DNA of 64,000 nt from PSRJ01 sp963825305. Its GTDB lineage: Bacteria; Acidobacteriota; Terriglobia; Bryobacterales; Bryobacteraceae. The stretch is taken from assembly GCA_963825305.1 (NCBI GenBank), contig CAWGTA010000013.1:248001-312000 (forward strand), written 5' to 3'. Below, in pieces: positions 54,005-63,044 of this stretch (its first letter is position 1; each line of letters begins with the position of its first letter). The notes beneath the pieces were generated by a model. That model saw only the letters and a list, made by a program, of their open reading frames with translations, did no database searches and was not told where the DNA came from. Made by a program: the position numbers and the translations under genes.

Positions 54005-54517
54005 ATGACGCCCCCCAAAGGTTTACTATGCCGCGCGGCGGCCCACTGGATCAAGGCAGGTTTGCTCCTGACTACCTTTTGTTATGCCGCCATTGCGCAG
54101 ACCGAGCCGCATATTAGCTGGTACACGCTAGGCGGTAGCGATTTCAATCCCCTGACCGGCCAGACGCAGACTCTCGGGGTTCAGGTGTTTCTGCACTCGA
54201 GCGATCCGCGGGTCGTAGCGTTCCGCGCAACCGCCGCCGTGCTGCTCGGTTCCGGTCTCGGCGCCCCGGCCGTGCAGGGAACGGCCAGCAATGTTCTGGA
54301 CGATACCGACACGATGGTCTACATCCCGGTGACCGCGTATAGCGCGAATGCCTCGCTCCAAACCCAGTGGGTCCTGGTCGAATTATTTCTGGCGGACGGG
54401 AGCATCCGCGCTTCTATCCAGCGCCTCCCGGCTCCCTGGCAAGATTACCCAATCACCATTGCCAGCACCGTCGCCCCTCAGAATTTGAGGGCGGGTGTGA
54501 CGAACGCCCGGCGATAA
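54005..54517 (+). CDS. Secreted hypothetical protein
   Basis: 170 residues from ATG 54005; an ATG at 53972 would add 11. Signal peptide KAGLLLTTFCYAAIAQT near 20-36, then a beta-rich domain with a Thr/Ala-rich composition (TLGVQVFLHSSDPRVVAFRA). I recognise no family. It may form a pair with the downstream regulator, although 147 bases separate them. Confidence 0.6.
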   Translation: MTPPKGLLCRAAAHWIKAGLLLTTFCYAAIAQTEPHISWYTLGGSDFNPLTGQTQTLGVQVFLHSSDPRVVAFRATAAVLLGSGLGAPAVQGTASNVLDDTDTMVYIPVTAYSANASLQTQWVLVELFLADGSIRASIQRLPAPWQDYPITIASTVAPQNLRAGVTNARR

Positions 54518-54664
54518 TCCGTCTTCGGTGGTGCATTTCCGTACCTATTCATAGTTTTGTACTCAAAAGACCGTATGACGCCGTCTCATGGAAAGCGATA
54601 TCCTTTCTATAGCGGTTCAGGGGATTGTTCGTTCACGGGGAACGTTTCACAAGCGAGGTTGGTT

Positions 54665-55375
54665 ATGAATCGGTTGAACGAGACGGTTTCTTCCTGGGAA
54701 GATCCTTTGACGTATCTCTCCCGTAAGCCAGTCCAGGAATTTGCGAAGGGACGGGTTATCTACAGCCCGGACCGTCCCGTGGACCGGCTGTTCCTGCTGG
54801 TTCTGGGACGCGTGAAAGTAAATACAACCGCGGATGATGGCTACGAAACCATCGGACGCCTTGTGTCGCCTGAAGGGCTGTTCGGCGAGGCTGTATTAAT
54901 CGGCGGCAGGCCTTCGGAATCGGCCGTCGCCATCGATACGGCCACGGTGATGTATTGGACCCGTGAAGAGATCGAGCAGCAGATCGAACGCGAACCGCGG
55001 CTGGGCCTGGCCCTTTCGCAATATCTGGTGCGGCAGTGCATCGGGCTTCACGAGCGCATCGAGAGCATGGCGGTGCACAAGACTCCGGAACGCGTGATGG
55101 TGGCCCTGATTCAGTTGGCGGACCAGATGGGCACTGTTCAGCCGGATGGCTCGAGTCGACTGGCATCGCTCACGCACCACACCATCGCCGAGTATATCGG
55201 CACCTCACGCGAGATCGTGACGTTTCAAATGAACCGGCTACGGCGCCTGGGCATGATCCGTTATACGCGCCGCTACATCGACGTGGTCACACCAGCGCTT
55301 ATCCGGTCGCTGCAGGAACAAGGGCTTCACGTGCCTCGGCAAGAGGCCGCGTTCCGCCAGGCTGGCGTTTCTTAA
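54665..55375 (+). CDS. Crp/Fnr-family transcription regulator
   Basis: 236 residues from ATG 54665 (GAGG upstream at a normal distance). N-terminal cyclic-nucleotide-binding beta roll (about 20-130, GRVIYSPDRPVDRLFLLVLGRVKV; the phosphate cassette region FGEAVLIGGRPSESAVA lacks a clear canonical arginine-serine pair). C-terminal winged helix with EYIGTSREIVTFQMNRLRRLGMI. No Fe-S cysteines, so an oxygen-sensing FNR role is unlikely. Target genes unknown; ends in the repeat at 55374. Confidence 0.88.
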   Translation: MNRLNETVSSWEDPLTYLSRKPVQEFAKGRVIYSPDRPVDRLFLLVLGRVKVNTTADDGYETIGRLVSPEGLFGEAVLIGGRPSESAVAIDTATVMYWTREEIEQQIEREPRLGLALSQYLVRQCIGLHERIESMAVHKTPERVMVALIQLADQMGTVQPDGSSRLASLTHHTIAEYIGTSREIVTFQMNRLRRLGMIRYTRRYIDVVTPALIRSLQEQGLHVPRQEAAFRQAGVS

Positions 55376-55455
55376 GAAGCTTTCAGCATTCAGCGATCAG
55401 CTTTCAGCGACTCCTGCTTCGGCCCAGCCGTGGCTGAAGGCTGAATGCTGAGAGC
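55374..55455. repeat. AGCTTTCAGC palindromic repeat, copy 2
   Basis: AAGCTTTCAGCATTCAGCG at the left and GGCTGAATGCTGAGAGCTAA at the right can form a long stem. It lies between the Crp/Fnr stop and the udg stop (convergent genes), so it may also stop transcription from both sides. Confidence 0.65.
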
Positions 55456-55458
55456 TAA

Positions 55459-56184
55459 TCATAGACGAAGTGCAAGCAGCTTCTTTAAGTCTTCCCACGC
55501 TTCACGCTTGGCGCTCTGATTGTAGGGTCGCAGCAGGTACGAAGGGTGATATGTAACCATCACCGGCAAGTCTTTCCACTGGAACCACTTGCCGCGCATT
55601 TTCGTAACTCCTTCTTTATGGCCGGTGAGGGCGCGTGCGGCGGTTCCGCCCAGGGCGCAGATGGCCTTTGGCCGAATGGTGGAGAGCTGGCGATAGAGGA
55701 ATTGGCCGCAGATTTCCATCTCGTCCGGCTCGGGGGTGCGGTTGCCCGGCGGCCGGCACTTCACCACGTTGCAGATGTAGACTTCTTCGCGCTGGAGCGG
55801 AATGCCTTCCTTTTGCGCGGTTCCCTCGATCATCTGCGTGAGCAGTTGGCCCGCCCGGCCGACAAATGGAATGCCCTGCGCATCTTCGTCGGCTCCCGGT
55901 CCTTCGCCTACGAAAACCAGCGGCGCGCTTTCGCTGCCGACGCCGAAGACGATTTTCTGGCGGCCTTCGTGGAGCCGGCAGCGGCGGCAATCGCCGATGT
56001 CCGCAATAATCTGGAAGAGCGAATCGTTGGCGGGCGCGAGACTCGGCAGCGAGTCCGGCACGGGGGCCTCCTGAAGAGTAGCCCGCGGTTCCGGTTGGGA
56101 TGCAGAGCGGGGCTGCCGGTAGAGAGTCTGGAAACCCAGGTCCTGGTAGAATTCCAGGTACCGGCGCAGTTGATCAGCGTCCAT
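55459..56184 (-). CDS. Uracil-DNA glycosylase, family 4
   Basis: Removes uracil from DNA. 241 residues; motif A GEGPGADEDAQG, motif B HPSYLLR, and four cysteines for the Fe-S cluster (CRRC, then CNVVKC and EMEIC). The N-terminus (about 1-60) is an extension with low conservation, common in this lineage. Overlaps the coaBC stop by 11 bases; last gene of the operon. Confidence 0.93.
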   Translation of the reverse strand: MDADQLRRYLEFYQDLGFQTLYRQPRSASQPEPRATLQEAPVPDSLPSLAPANDSLFQIIADIGDCRRCRLHEGRQKIVFGVGSESAPLVFVGEGPGADEDAQGIPFVGRAGQLLTQMIEGTAQKEGIPLQREEVYICNVVKCRPPGNRTPEPDEMEICGQFLYRQLSTIRPKAICALGGTAARALTGHKEGVTKMRGKWFQWKDLPVMVTYHPSYLLRPYNQSAKREAWEDLKKLLALRL

Positions 56185-57373
56185 GGGCAGGTTGCGGAGC
56201 CAGCCGTAGTTTCACGACTTCGTCGAAAATGCGATCGGCGATTTCGCGCTTGGAGGCGCGGGGCAGGGGCAGGACTTCGCCCGTTCGCATCACCAGCACG
56301 ACTTCGTTGTGATCACTCTCGAAGCCGGTTTCGGCGCCGCCGACCAGGTTGCCCACCACCATGTCGCAGTTCTTGGATTCCAGTTTGCGGCGGGCCTCCT
56401 GCTGCAGATTTTGGGTTTCAGCGGCGAAGCCGATCAACAGGCGATCGCCCTTGTTGCGGCCGAGCTCGGCGAGAATATCGGGCGTGGGGTCGAGTTCCAA
56501 AGAAACCCGCGCGGCGGTCTTTTTGATCTTCTGGTCGTGTACGCGACTCAAGTGGAAGTCGGCCACCGCGGCAGCCTTGATCACGATACCGGCGTTCGCG
56601 AGGTTATCGAAGACCTTATCCCGCATTTCCTGGGCGGTATGCACCGCGATCGTCTCGACCCCGCGGGGCGGCGGCAAATGCACGGGTCCCGAAATCAGGA
56701 TGACTCGCGCGCCGCGCGCCGCAGCAGCCTCGGCGAGCGCATATCCCATTTTGCCGCTGGAGCGGTTGGAAATGAAGCGCACCGGATCGAGCGGCTCCTG
56801 CGTGGGTCCGGCCGTGATCAGAACCGTCTCGCCTTCCAGTTCGCGGCGCGTCCGCACCTCGAGCGCGATGGCATCGGCGATCTCTTCCGGGTCGGCGAGG
56901 CGTCCGGCCCCAACCATGCCGCAAGCCAGGTAACCTTCGGCTGGACCCACGATGCGGTGGCCCCGCTGCCGAAGCATTTCCAGGTTCGAACGGGTGGCGG
57001 GGTGATCCCACATATTGACGTTCATGGCCGGCGCCACCACCACAGGTCCCTGAAAGGCGAGATACAAGGTAGTCAGAAAATCGTTGGCTTCGCCGTGGGC
57101 GAGTTTGGCCATCAGGTCGGCGGTAGCCGGGGCAATCGCCAGCAGGTCATGCTCCTGAGCGACGGCGATGTGCTCGATGGCGCTTTCAATGGCGAAGAGG
57201 TCCGTGAGCACTTTGCGGCCGGTGAGGGCGGCAAAAGTCAGCGGCCGGACAAATTCCTGGGCAGCCGCCGTCATGACGGCCTGGACTTCGTGTCCGCGCT
57301 CCATCAGAAGGCGGGCCAACTCCGCAGCCTTGTAAGCCGCGATGCCGCCGCCGACTCCCAAGATGATGCGCAT
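56174..57373 (-). CDS. coaBC: CoaBC: phosphopantothenoylcysteine decarboxylase/synthetase
   Basis: Two steps of coenzyme A synthesis. 399 residues. CoaC half: GGIAAYKAAEL, active His in AIEHI, PAMNVNMW and the substrate-lid Cys in GYLACGMVGAGRL. CoaB half: ITAGPTQEPLDPVRFISNRSSGKMG and the KIKK segment before DPTPDIL. Starts 5 bases after rpoZ. Complete and ordinary. Confidence 0.96.
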   Translation of the reverse strand: MRIILGVGGGIAAYKAAELARLLMERGHEVQAVMTAAAQEFVRPLTFAALTGRKVLTDLFAIESAIEHIAVAQEHDLLAIAPATADLMAKLAHGEANDFLTTLYLAFQGPVVVAPAMNVNMWDHPATRSNLEMLRQRGHRIVGPAEGYLACGMVGAGRLADPEEIADAIALEVRTRRELEGETVLITAGPTQEPLDPVRFISNRSSGKMGYALAEAAAARGARVILISGPVHLPPPRGVETIAVHTAQEMRDKVFDNLANAGIVIKAAAVADFHLSRVHDQKIKKTAARVSLELDPTPDILAELGRNKGDRLLIGFAAETQNLQQEARRKLESKNCDMVVGNLVGGAETGFESDHNEVVLVMRTGEVLPLPRASKREIADRIFDEVVKLRLAPQPAHGR

Positions 57374-57378
57374 ACCGG

Positions 57379-57627
57379 TTAGAGCGCGGGTTCGGGCTCT
57401 ACTGGTTCCGGCGCCGTGCCCGTGAGGCTATACTTCACCAGCCCGCGCCGCACTTCCTCCATGGCAATGATGGTGGGCTTCTTCGAAGACGTGGGTAGCA
57501 CGGGGCGCGCGCCCCCTTGCAGTTGCCGGGCCCGTTTGGCGGCCACGATGATGAACCGGTAGGTGCTCTGGTCCGGGTCGTCTGGAATGGTGCAATGCGC
57601 GTTGTTGCGTGGGACTCTATCTGCCAT
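57379..57627 (-). CDS. rpoZ: RNA polymerase omega subunit
   Basis: 82 residues. The segment YRFIIVAAKRARQLQGGARP and the MEEVRRGLVKYS helix are typical of omega. Position between gmk and coaBC is the standard gmk-rpoZ-coaBC order. 8 bases after gmk. Confidence 0.93.
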   Translation of the reverse strand: MADRVPRNNAHCTIPDDPDQSTYRFIIVAAKRARQLQGGARPVLPTSSKKPTIIAMEEVRRGLVKYSLTGTAPEPVEPEPAL

Positions 57628-57635
57628 GGTTCCTC

Positions 57636-58244
57636 TTAATCTGAAAATGTGTCGAGAATCGGCCGGATTTGATCTTCTATCCTCGTCCTCCGCACGCGCT
57701 CTGCGCGGATGATGGCGCTGAACACGACGTCGGATTCATCCAGGTCGCGATTGATCAGGACATAGTCGTAAGCTTTATAATTCCCAATCTCCTCGGCTGC
57801 TTTCCGCAACCGTCGTTCGATGACCTCTTCCCGATCCTCACCGCGAACGCGAAGGCGCTGCTCCAGCACCTGCCGGGATGGCGGCAAAAGGAAAACAGTC
57901 ACCGCTTCAGGGATTTGACATTCCAATTGTCTCGCACCTTGGACATCAATGTCGAGCACCAGGTCTTTGCCCTGCGCCCGCGCCTCGTCGAGAATCTTAC
58001 GGTGCGTTCCGTAATAATTGCCATAGACATCCGCCCACTCCAGAAACTCGTCGCGGGCGATCATGGCCTCGAACTCCGGCCGCGATATGTAGTGGTAGCT
58101 CCGGCCTTCGACCTCTGCGCCGCGCGGAGCCCGGGTGGTGTAAGAGATGGAAAACATTAGTCCCGGCAAGCTCTTCATTAGGCGCGCAACGAGTGTCGAT
58201 TTTCCGGAACCCGAGGGCGCGGAGATGATGAATACCGTGGTCAT
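57636..58244 (-). CDS. gmk: Guanylate kinase
   Basis: GMP to GDP phosphorylation. 202 residues, P-loop SAPSGSGKST (8-17), SYTTRAPRGAEVEGRSYHY, and DIDVQGARQL. Start ATG 58244 stands behind the family C element, 11 bases from its end, so its ribosome site may be disturbed; the sequence upstream of the ATG is AATTCTTAACCC, with no clear site. Confidence 0.96.
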   Translation of the reverse strand: MTTVFIISAPSGSGKSTLVARLMKSLPGLMFSISYTTRAPRGAEVEGRSYHYISRPEFEAMIARDEFLEWADVYGNYYGTHRKILDEARAQGKDLVLDIDVQGARQLECQIPEAVTVFLLPPSRQVLEQRLRVRGEDREEVIERRLRKAAEEIGNYKAYDYVLINRDLDESDVVFSAIIRAERVRRTRIEDQIRPILDTFSD

Positions 58245-58255
58245 GGGTTAAGAAT

Positions 58256-58549
58256 TCACCGCAGAGACGCAGAGACGCGGAGAATTTGAGGGTGGACGTC
58301 GTGCGCGGGTTGAAGCCTTGGGAAACCCTCGAGTCGGCGCGCGGAGGGGGCAGAGGGAATTGCGGGCTTGCGCTTTGAGGTTCTGGGCAATAAGGCGGCC
58401 TACAATCCAGCCGGCGATTGCTTGGCGCCAGCCCACGTTTTCCTCCGCCCCCTCTGCGTGCCAACCCCATGGAACACCGGGTGCGATCCGATACGGAGTG
58501 ACCCGAGAGCCATATCTTTCTCTGCGTCTCCGCGTCTCTGCGGTGAGAT
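58256..58549. mobile_element. Gene-less inverted-repeat element (family C, copy 3)
   Basis: About 294 bases between yicC and gmk, inside an operon. Outer arms TTCACCGCAGAGACGCAGAG (58256) and CTGCGTCTCCGCGTCTCTGC...GGTGA (to 58549); inner arms GGAGGGGGCAGAGGG near 58343 and CCTCCGCCCCCTCTGCG near 58442. The middle is unrelated to copy 2 and has no gene. Confidence 0.78.
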
Positions 58550-58552
58550 TCA

Positions 58553-59446
58553 TCATTCCAGGTTCAAAGCCTGCTCCCGGATCTTGTCGATTTCGGACTT
58601 GGCCGCCAGCGCCAATTCAGTCATCGTTAGGCCCAGATCGCCCAGGCCGCCGGTCTTCGATAGCACCGTGTTGGTTTCCCGATTCATTTCCTGCAGCAGG
58701 AAATCCAGCCGCTTGCCGACCTCTCCTCCCGCCGCCAGCATCTTCTCCAACTGCTCGGTATGCGTGCGCAGCCGGACCAGTTCCTCGCTGATATCGCTGC
58801 GGTCGGCAAGGATGGCGGCTTCTTGTGCCAGCCGCTGCGGGTCCAACCCGGCGGCATGGAGCAGGTCGTTCAGTTTGTCCCGCATGCGCTTTTGAAAAGC
58901 GGGTATCGCCCCGGCGCGGATCTCCTCCATGCGGTTCACCAGATCGCAGATGGACCGGCATCGCGGCCGCAGTTCCTGGGCCATCGCGGCGCCCTCGCGT
59001 TCGCGGGAGACGTTCAGCGCCGCCACGCCCTCCGCGGCCGCTTCGAGGATAGCCTGCTGCACCTCTTCCTTCACCTCTTCCCCGGACGTTGAGCCCAGCA
59101 TGCCCGGAATGCGCAGCGCCGCATTGAGCTCCGGCTGTCCGGCCAAGTGGTACGTCTCGGCCGCTTCACGGAACGCGCGAAGGTAGGAATTGAGCAACTC
59201 GTGATTCAAGGCCGCGGCTCGATCTCCTGCCGTCCGTACGAGGGAGAGGTGGAGCTGCAAATGCCCCCGCGCAATGCCCTTCTTGATCACGTTGCGCAGT
59301 TCGTTCTCCAGGGCGTCTAACTCGGGCGGCATGTGGAAGTGAAGGTCCAGGCCGCGGTGGTTGACGCTCTTGATACTGAGAATAATTTCGGCCGCCGGAA
59401 TGTTCTTCTTGACCCGGGCGAACCCGGTCATGCTGCGTACGGTCAC
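58553..59446 (-). CDS. yicC: YicC family endoribonuclease-like protein
   Basis: 297 residues. N-terminal YicC domain (SMTGFARVKK, SVNHRGLDLHFHMPPEL) and C-terminal DUF1732 (LDFLLQEMNRETNTVLSKTG). Members are linked to RNA decay. GTG start at 59446 overlaps the msbA stop as GTGA. The downstream partner gmk is separated by the family C element. Normal length. Confidence 0.92.
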   Translation of the reverse strand: MTVRSMTGFARVKKNIPAAEIILSIKSVNHRGLDLHFHMPPELDALENELRNVIKKGIARGHLQLHLSLVRTAGDRAAALNHELLNSYLRAFREAAETYHLAGQPELNAALRIPGMLGSTSGEEVKEEVQQAILEAAAEGVAALNVSREREGAAMAQELRPRCRSICDLVNRMEEIRAGAIPAFQKRMRDKLNDLLHAAGLDPQRLAQEAAILADRSDISEELVRLRTHTEQLEKMLAAGGEVGKRLDFLLQEMNRETNTVLSKTGGLGDLGLTMTELALAAKSEIDKIREQALNLE

Positions 59447-61272
59447 AGGTCCACCACCGATCCGGCGTCCACAAACTGCAGTTCGTGCAGCCGTTGGTAA
59501 ATCCCGCCCTGGTTGACGAGCTCTTCGTGCGTGCCGGTCTCGCGAATACGGCCTTTCTCGAGCACCACGATTTTGTCCGCGCGGCGGATGGTCGAAAGCC
59601 GGTGGGCAATCACGATCACGGTTCGATGCTCGATCAAGTTGGACAGGGCCTTCTGCACCAGCATCTCGGACTCGGTATCCAGATGCGACGTAGCCTCGTC
59701 CAGGATGAGGATGGGCGCATTTTTCAGAAGCGCCCGGGCGATGGCGATGCGCTGCCGCTGGCCGCCGCTGAGCTTGAGGCCGCGGTCGCCGATCACGGAC
59801 TCATAGCCTTCGGGGAGCCGTTCGATGAACTCGTGCGCCAGTGCGTTTTCAGCCGCGCGCTGAATATCCTGGGGCGAGGCGGTGGGGCGGCCATAGGCGA
59901 TGTTGCGGGCCACCGTGTCGTTGAACAGGAAGGTGTCCTGGGCCACGATGCCGATGAGCGAGCGAAGCGAGGCCAGGTTGAGATCGCGCACATCGCGGCC
60001 ATCCACCTTGACGGCGCCGCCGGTGACATCGTAGAAGCGCGGCACCAGGTTTGCCAGTGTCGTCTTGCCCGCACCGCTCGGTCCCACCAATGCCACGATT
60101 TCGCCCTCTTTCACTTCGAGATTGAGGCCATCCATGCGGAAGCCGCCGGGGGCGCTGGGATAACGGAACGAGATATTCTCGAAGACAATCGCGCGCTCAA
60201 ACGTATCCGCATGATAAGCCCCCGGCTTCTCGGCAATCTCCTCAGCGTGGTCCAGGTACTCGAAGACCTTTTGCGAAGCACCCAGTGCCTGCTCAAAGAT
60301 GTTGTGGATACCGGCCAGCCGTTTCACCGGTTCATATAGCATGAGCAGCGCTACGACGAACGTAGTGAATTCGCCCGGCGTGAGCGCGCCCACCTTGATC
60401 TGAGTTCGGGCATAGGTGAGCAGCCCGACAATGGTGAGGGCGCCGAACATTTCGATGAGGGGCGAGGAAAGCGACTGCTGCAGCACGTATCGGAGGTTGC
60501 TGCGGCGCAGCTTGTGGGCGGCGTTGTGGAAGCGCCGCGACTCGAACGTCTCGGTACTGAACGCCTTCACCACCAGGTGGCCGCTCAGCGTCTCCTGCAG
60601 AATCTGGTTCAACTCGGCGGCGCTATCCTGCGTCCGGCGGCTGATGCGGCGGATGCGCTTCCCGATGCGCGCCGTGGGCACGAGCACGAAGGGCAGCACG
60701 GTGAGGCTGACCAGCGCCAGCCGCCAGTCCTTGTGCATGACCACGAATATCAATCCGAGGGCCACGAAGCTCTGTCGCAGAAAATCGGCCAGGATGTGCG
60801 ACACGGCCACTTGAATCTTCTCGATGTCGTTCATGATGGATGACATCAGGCGGCCGGTGGAGTGCGATTCAAAAAATTGCGCGCCTTGTTTGAGGACCTT
60901 GTCGAAGACCGTTTGGCGCAAATCGGTGACGGCCGAAACCCCGACAAAATTAATCAGGTAGTTGGCCAGGTAATCGCAGATCCCCTTGGTGAAGTACACC
61001 GCCAGAATGGCGAACGCCACCATGGTCCAGATGTTGTGTATGCCGGAGGGAACGATCTGGTCGAGGTAGACCTTGTGCCGAAAGATGGGGTCGGTAAAGA
61101 GGAGAACCGGCGTATCGGGAGCGGCGGGATTCAGAACGCGGTCGAAGATCGGTCCGATCAGCAGCGCGGTGAGGGCTTGCGCGCCGCCGACAGCGGCCAT
61201 CAGGATCACCGATCCTGCCAGGTGCGGCCAGTAGCGCCGGGCATAAGCGAGCAGGCGCAGCAATTCCTTCAT
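59443..61272 (-). CDS. msbA: MsbA-type lipid exporter ABC transporter
   Basis: 609 residues: six transmembrane helices in the first 320 residues, then the ATPase domain with Walker A GPSGAGKTT, signature LSGGQ, Walker B ILILDEATS and the H-loop IAHRLST. The neighbour GT9 glycosyltransferase supports a lipid A/LPS role. ATG 61272 overlaps the GT9 stop as ATGA. Confidence 0.92.
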   Translation of the reverse strand: MKELLRLLAYARRYWPHLAGSVILMAAVGGAQALTALLIGPIFDRVLNPAAPDTPVLLFTDPIFRHKVYLDQIVPSGIHNIWTMVAFAILAVYFTKGICDYLANYLINFVGVSAVTDLRQTVFDKVLKQGAQFFESHSTGRLMSSIMNDIEKIQVAVSHILADFLRQSFVALGLIFVVMHKDWRLALVSLTVLPFVLVPTARIGKRIRRISRRTQDSAAELNQILQETLSGHLVVKAFSTETFESRRFHNAAHKLRRSNLRYVLQQSLSSPLIEMFGALTIVGLLTYARTQIKVGALTPGEFTTFVVALLMLYEPVKRLAGIHNIFEQALGASQKVFEYLDHAEEIAEKPGAYHADTFERAIVFENISFRYPSAPGGFRMDGLNLEVKEGEIVALVGPSGAGKTTLANLVPRFYDVTGGAVKVDGRDVRDLNLASLRSLIGIVAQDTFLFNDTVARNIAYGRPTASPQDIQRAAENALAHEFIERLPEGYESVIGDRGLKLSGGQRQRIAIARALLKNAPILILDEATSHLDTESEMLVQKALSNLIEHRTVIVIAHRLSTIRRADKIVVLEKGRIRETGTHEELVNQGGIYQRLHELQFVDAGSVVDL

Positions 61273-62179
61273 GCGTGCACCCGGAGGCGCGTGAGCGCGG
61301 CCAGCACCTGTTCGATTTCGACGCGCGCGATGCCGCCGGGCGCTGTTACGACTTCCGCGGGCGTTCGCCACGGACCCCAGATAGCGGGATCGGAGTCGCC
61401 GAAGATCACTACGGAGGGAACGCCAAACGCCGCCGCCATGTGGGCCGGACCGGAATCGTTGCCGACGAAGATCGACGCTGAGGCGAGCAGGGATTTGATC
61501 TGGCCGAGCGGCGCCCCGGCCAGCGTGCGGAAGGCGCGGAAGGGAGAGAGATCGTCGGTGGGTCCGCCGATGAAAACGACATCCGTGCCGCCAGCCTGAA
61601 GTTGCCGCGCAATTTCCAGGAAACCCTCGGCGCGCCAAGTCTTGGCGGTGGTGGCCGCAACCGGGTGAATCGTAGCACAGGCATCCTTGCCTGTGTCCGG
61701 TTTACTTGGTACTAATCTCGCCCGCGGAATCTCCGTGATCGGCACTCCCAGCCAGAACATCGCCGAAGCGACATGCTCGGCCGTGTGCACTTTCCGCTCG
61801 ACGCCCAGGATCTCCTGCGCCCGCGGGATCCGCTGGTTATACACAGACTGCCAGCGAAAGTGTCCGAACCCGGCGCGGAACCGGGCCCCGAAAGGCGCGT
61901 CATCCACGCGCTGCGTGTACCACCGTGAAGGTTCACACAGAGCTGCGGCCGCGTCCGCCGCAACGCACCGATCTCCGGCGGCAGGATCCGGGCGATGTCG
62001 GGGTTGCCTTCGAAAATATCGCGAAAGCGGTCTTCCACGACGATGGCGATTTCCAGGTCGGGGCGGCAGCGTTTCAGGAGTTGGATGGCGGGCGTGGTGA
62101 GAACGCAGTCGCCGAGCGACCGCAGCCGGATGATGGCCACCCGGCCTCCCTGCGGCAAAGCTTCCAGCAGGCTTCCCAC
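61269..62179 (-). pseudogene. Glycosyltransferase family 9 (heptosyltransferase-like), one -1 frameshift and repeat insert
   Basis: LPS core-type sugar transferase. Joined length 303 residues, a little short. N-terminal IRLRSLGDCVLTTPAI, C-terminal VGNDSGPAHMAAAFG and FGDSDPAIWGPW. A missing G in a G-run near 61886-61889 breaks the frame after MTRLSG. A family B palindrome (61672-61714) is translated as KPDTGKDACATI just before the HPVAATTAKTW block, in frame. GTG start at 62179. Confidence 0.85.
61672..61714. repeat. CACAGGC palindromic repeat (family B), copy 3, inside GT9 gene
   Basis: GTAGCACAGGCATCCTTGCC, then TGTGTCCGGTTT; the hairpin arms are CACAGGCA and TGCCTGTG. Within the coding frame of the GT9 gene, between the two domains. 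Confidence 0.78.
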
Positions 62180-62186
62180 AATGAGC

Positions 62187-62357
62187 CTATTCTTCGATCT
62201 TGGCCTCGTCCACCAGCATCACGGGGATGTCGTCGCGGATCGGATACACGCGATGGCATTGAACGCATTTCAAGCCGCTCTCGTCGGGCTTAATCTCAAC
62301 CGTGGCTTTGCAGACGGGGCATACGAGTATTTCGAGCAGATCCTTACTGATAGCCAT
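62187..62357 (-). CDS. Trm112/YcaR family zinc-binding small protein
   Basis: 56 residues, MAISKDLLEILVCPVCKATV... with two cysteine pairs (CPVC and CVQC) and the ending YPIRDDIPVMLVDEA, the usual Trm112-like signature. The stop is 8 bases before the GT9 GTG. ATG 62357. In other bacteria this small protein often sits beside lpxK or LPS genes, in line with GT9 and msbA here. Confidence 0.88.
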   Translation of the reverse strand: MAISKDLLEILVCPVCKATVEIKPDESGLKCVQCHRVYPIRDDIPVMLVDEAKIEE

Positions 62358-62505
62358 AGCGATTATTACAGTTTAGCAAGCGTACGCCATGTAGCGAGGC
62401 TAGGAGCCTCCGCTCAAGACTGGGCAAAGTTTCAGGTGTTACGCGGAACAAAAGCGCTGGTGACGCGTCGAACCCTCAAGCCACCTCTCGGGAGGGGTAG
62501 GAACC

Positions 62506-62988
62506 GTGGTGGACTCGATGCGAGTGAAGGCACAACTGGAGAGTATCCTGTCGAGCGCGGAACTCGGGTCGGCGCCGAGCCTGCAGCGCTTTCTGCGCCA
62601 CGTGGTGGAGGAGACTCTCGCCGGGCGTGGCGATTCGCTCAAGGAGTATTGCATCGGATCCATGGTCTTTGGCCGTGGAGAATTGTTCAATCCGAAGATT
62701 GATCCCATCGTGCGCGTGCAAGCGCGCAATGTGCGAGCCCGTCTGGAACAGTATTACGCTGGACCGGGCGCGCGCGATGCGGTGATCATCGAGCTGCCAA
62801 AAGGGACCTATGTACCGGTCTTCCGGCAGCGCGAGAAAACTGCGCCGCCCCGCGGATGGCTGATCACCGCGCTGACCTTGGCCGCGGCGGTGATCGTACT
62901 GGCGGGGACGGCAATTTTCGAAGCGCGCCAGAAGCCGCCGGCGTGCGCGCACCAGTCCCACGGTGGGCGGCAGTATTTGTCGCCGTAG
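62506..62988 (+). CDS. N-terminal module of acidobacterial signalling-type membrane protein, truncated
   Basis: 160 residues. The first 110 match a module frequent in Acidobacteriota in front of cyclase-, TolB- or TPR-type proteins (LQRFLRHVVEETLAGRGDSLKEY, then IVRVQARNVRARLEQYY and ELPKGTYVPVF), then one transmembrane helix (about 118-140). The large domain that normally follows is absent; the frame ends 20 residues after the helix. GTG 62506 has GGAGGGG 8 bases upstream. It is either truncated or a short regulator. Confidence 0.65.
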   Translation: MVDSMRVKAQLESILSSAELGSAPSLQRFLRHVVEETLAGRGDSLKEYCIGSMVFGRGELFNPKIDPIVRVQARNVRARLEQYYAGPGARDAVIIELPKGTYVPVFRQREKTAPPRGWLITALTLAAAVIVLAGTAIFEARQKPPACAHQSHGGRQYLSP

Positions 62989-63044
62989 ACGGACCCCTGC
63001 ACACGGTCTGACCTACCGGTCAATCTGGGGCCGATGGCATCCTT

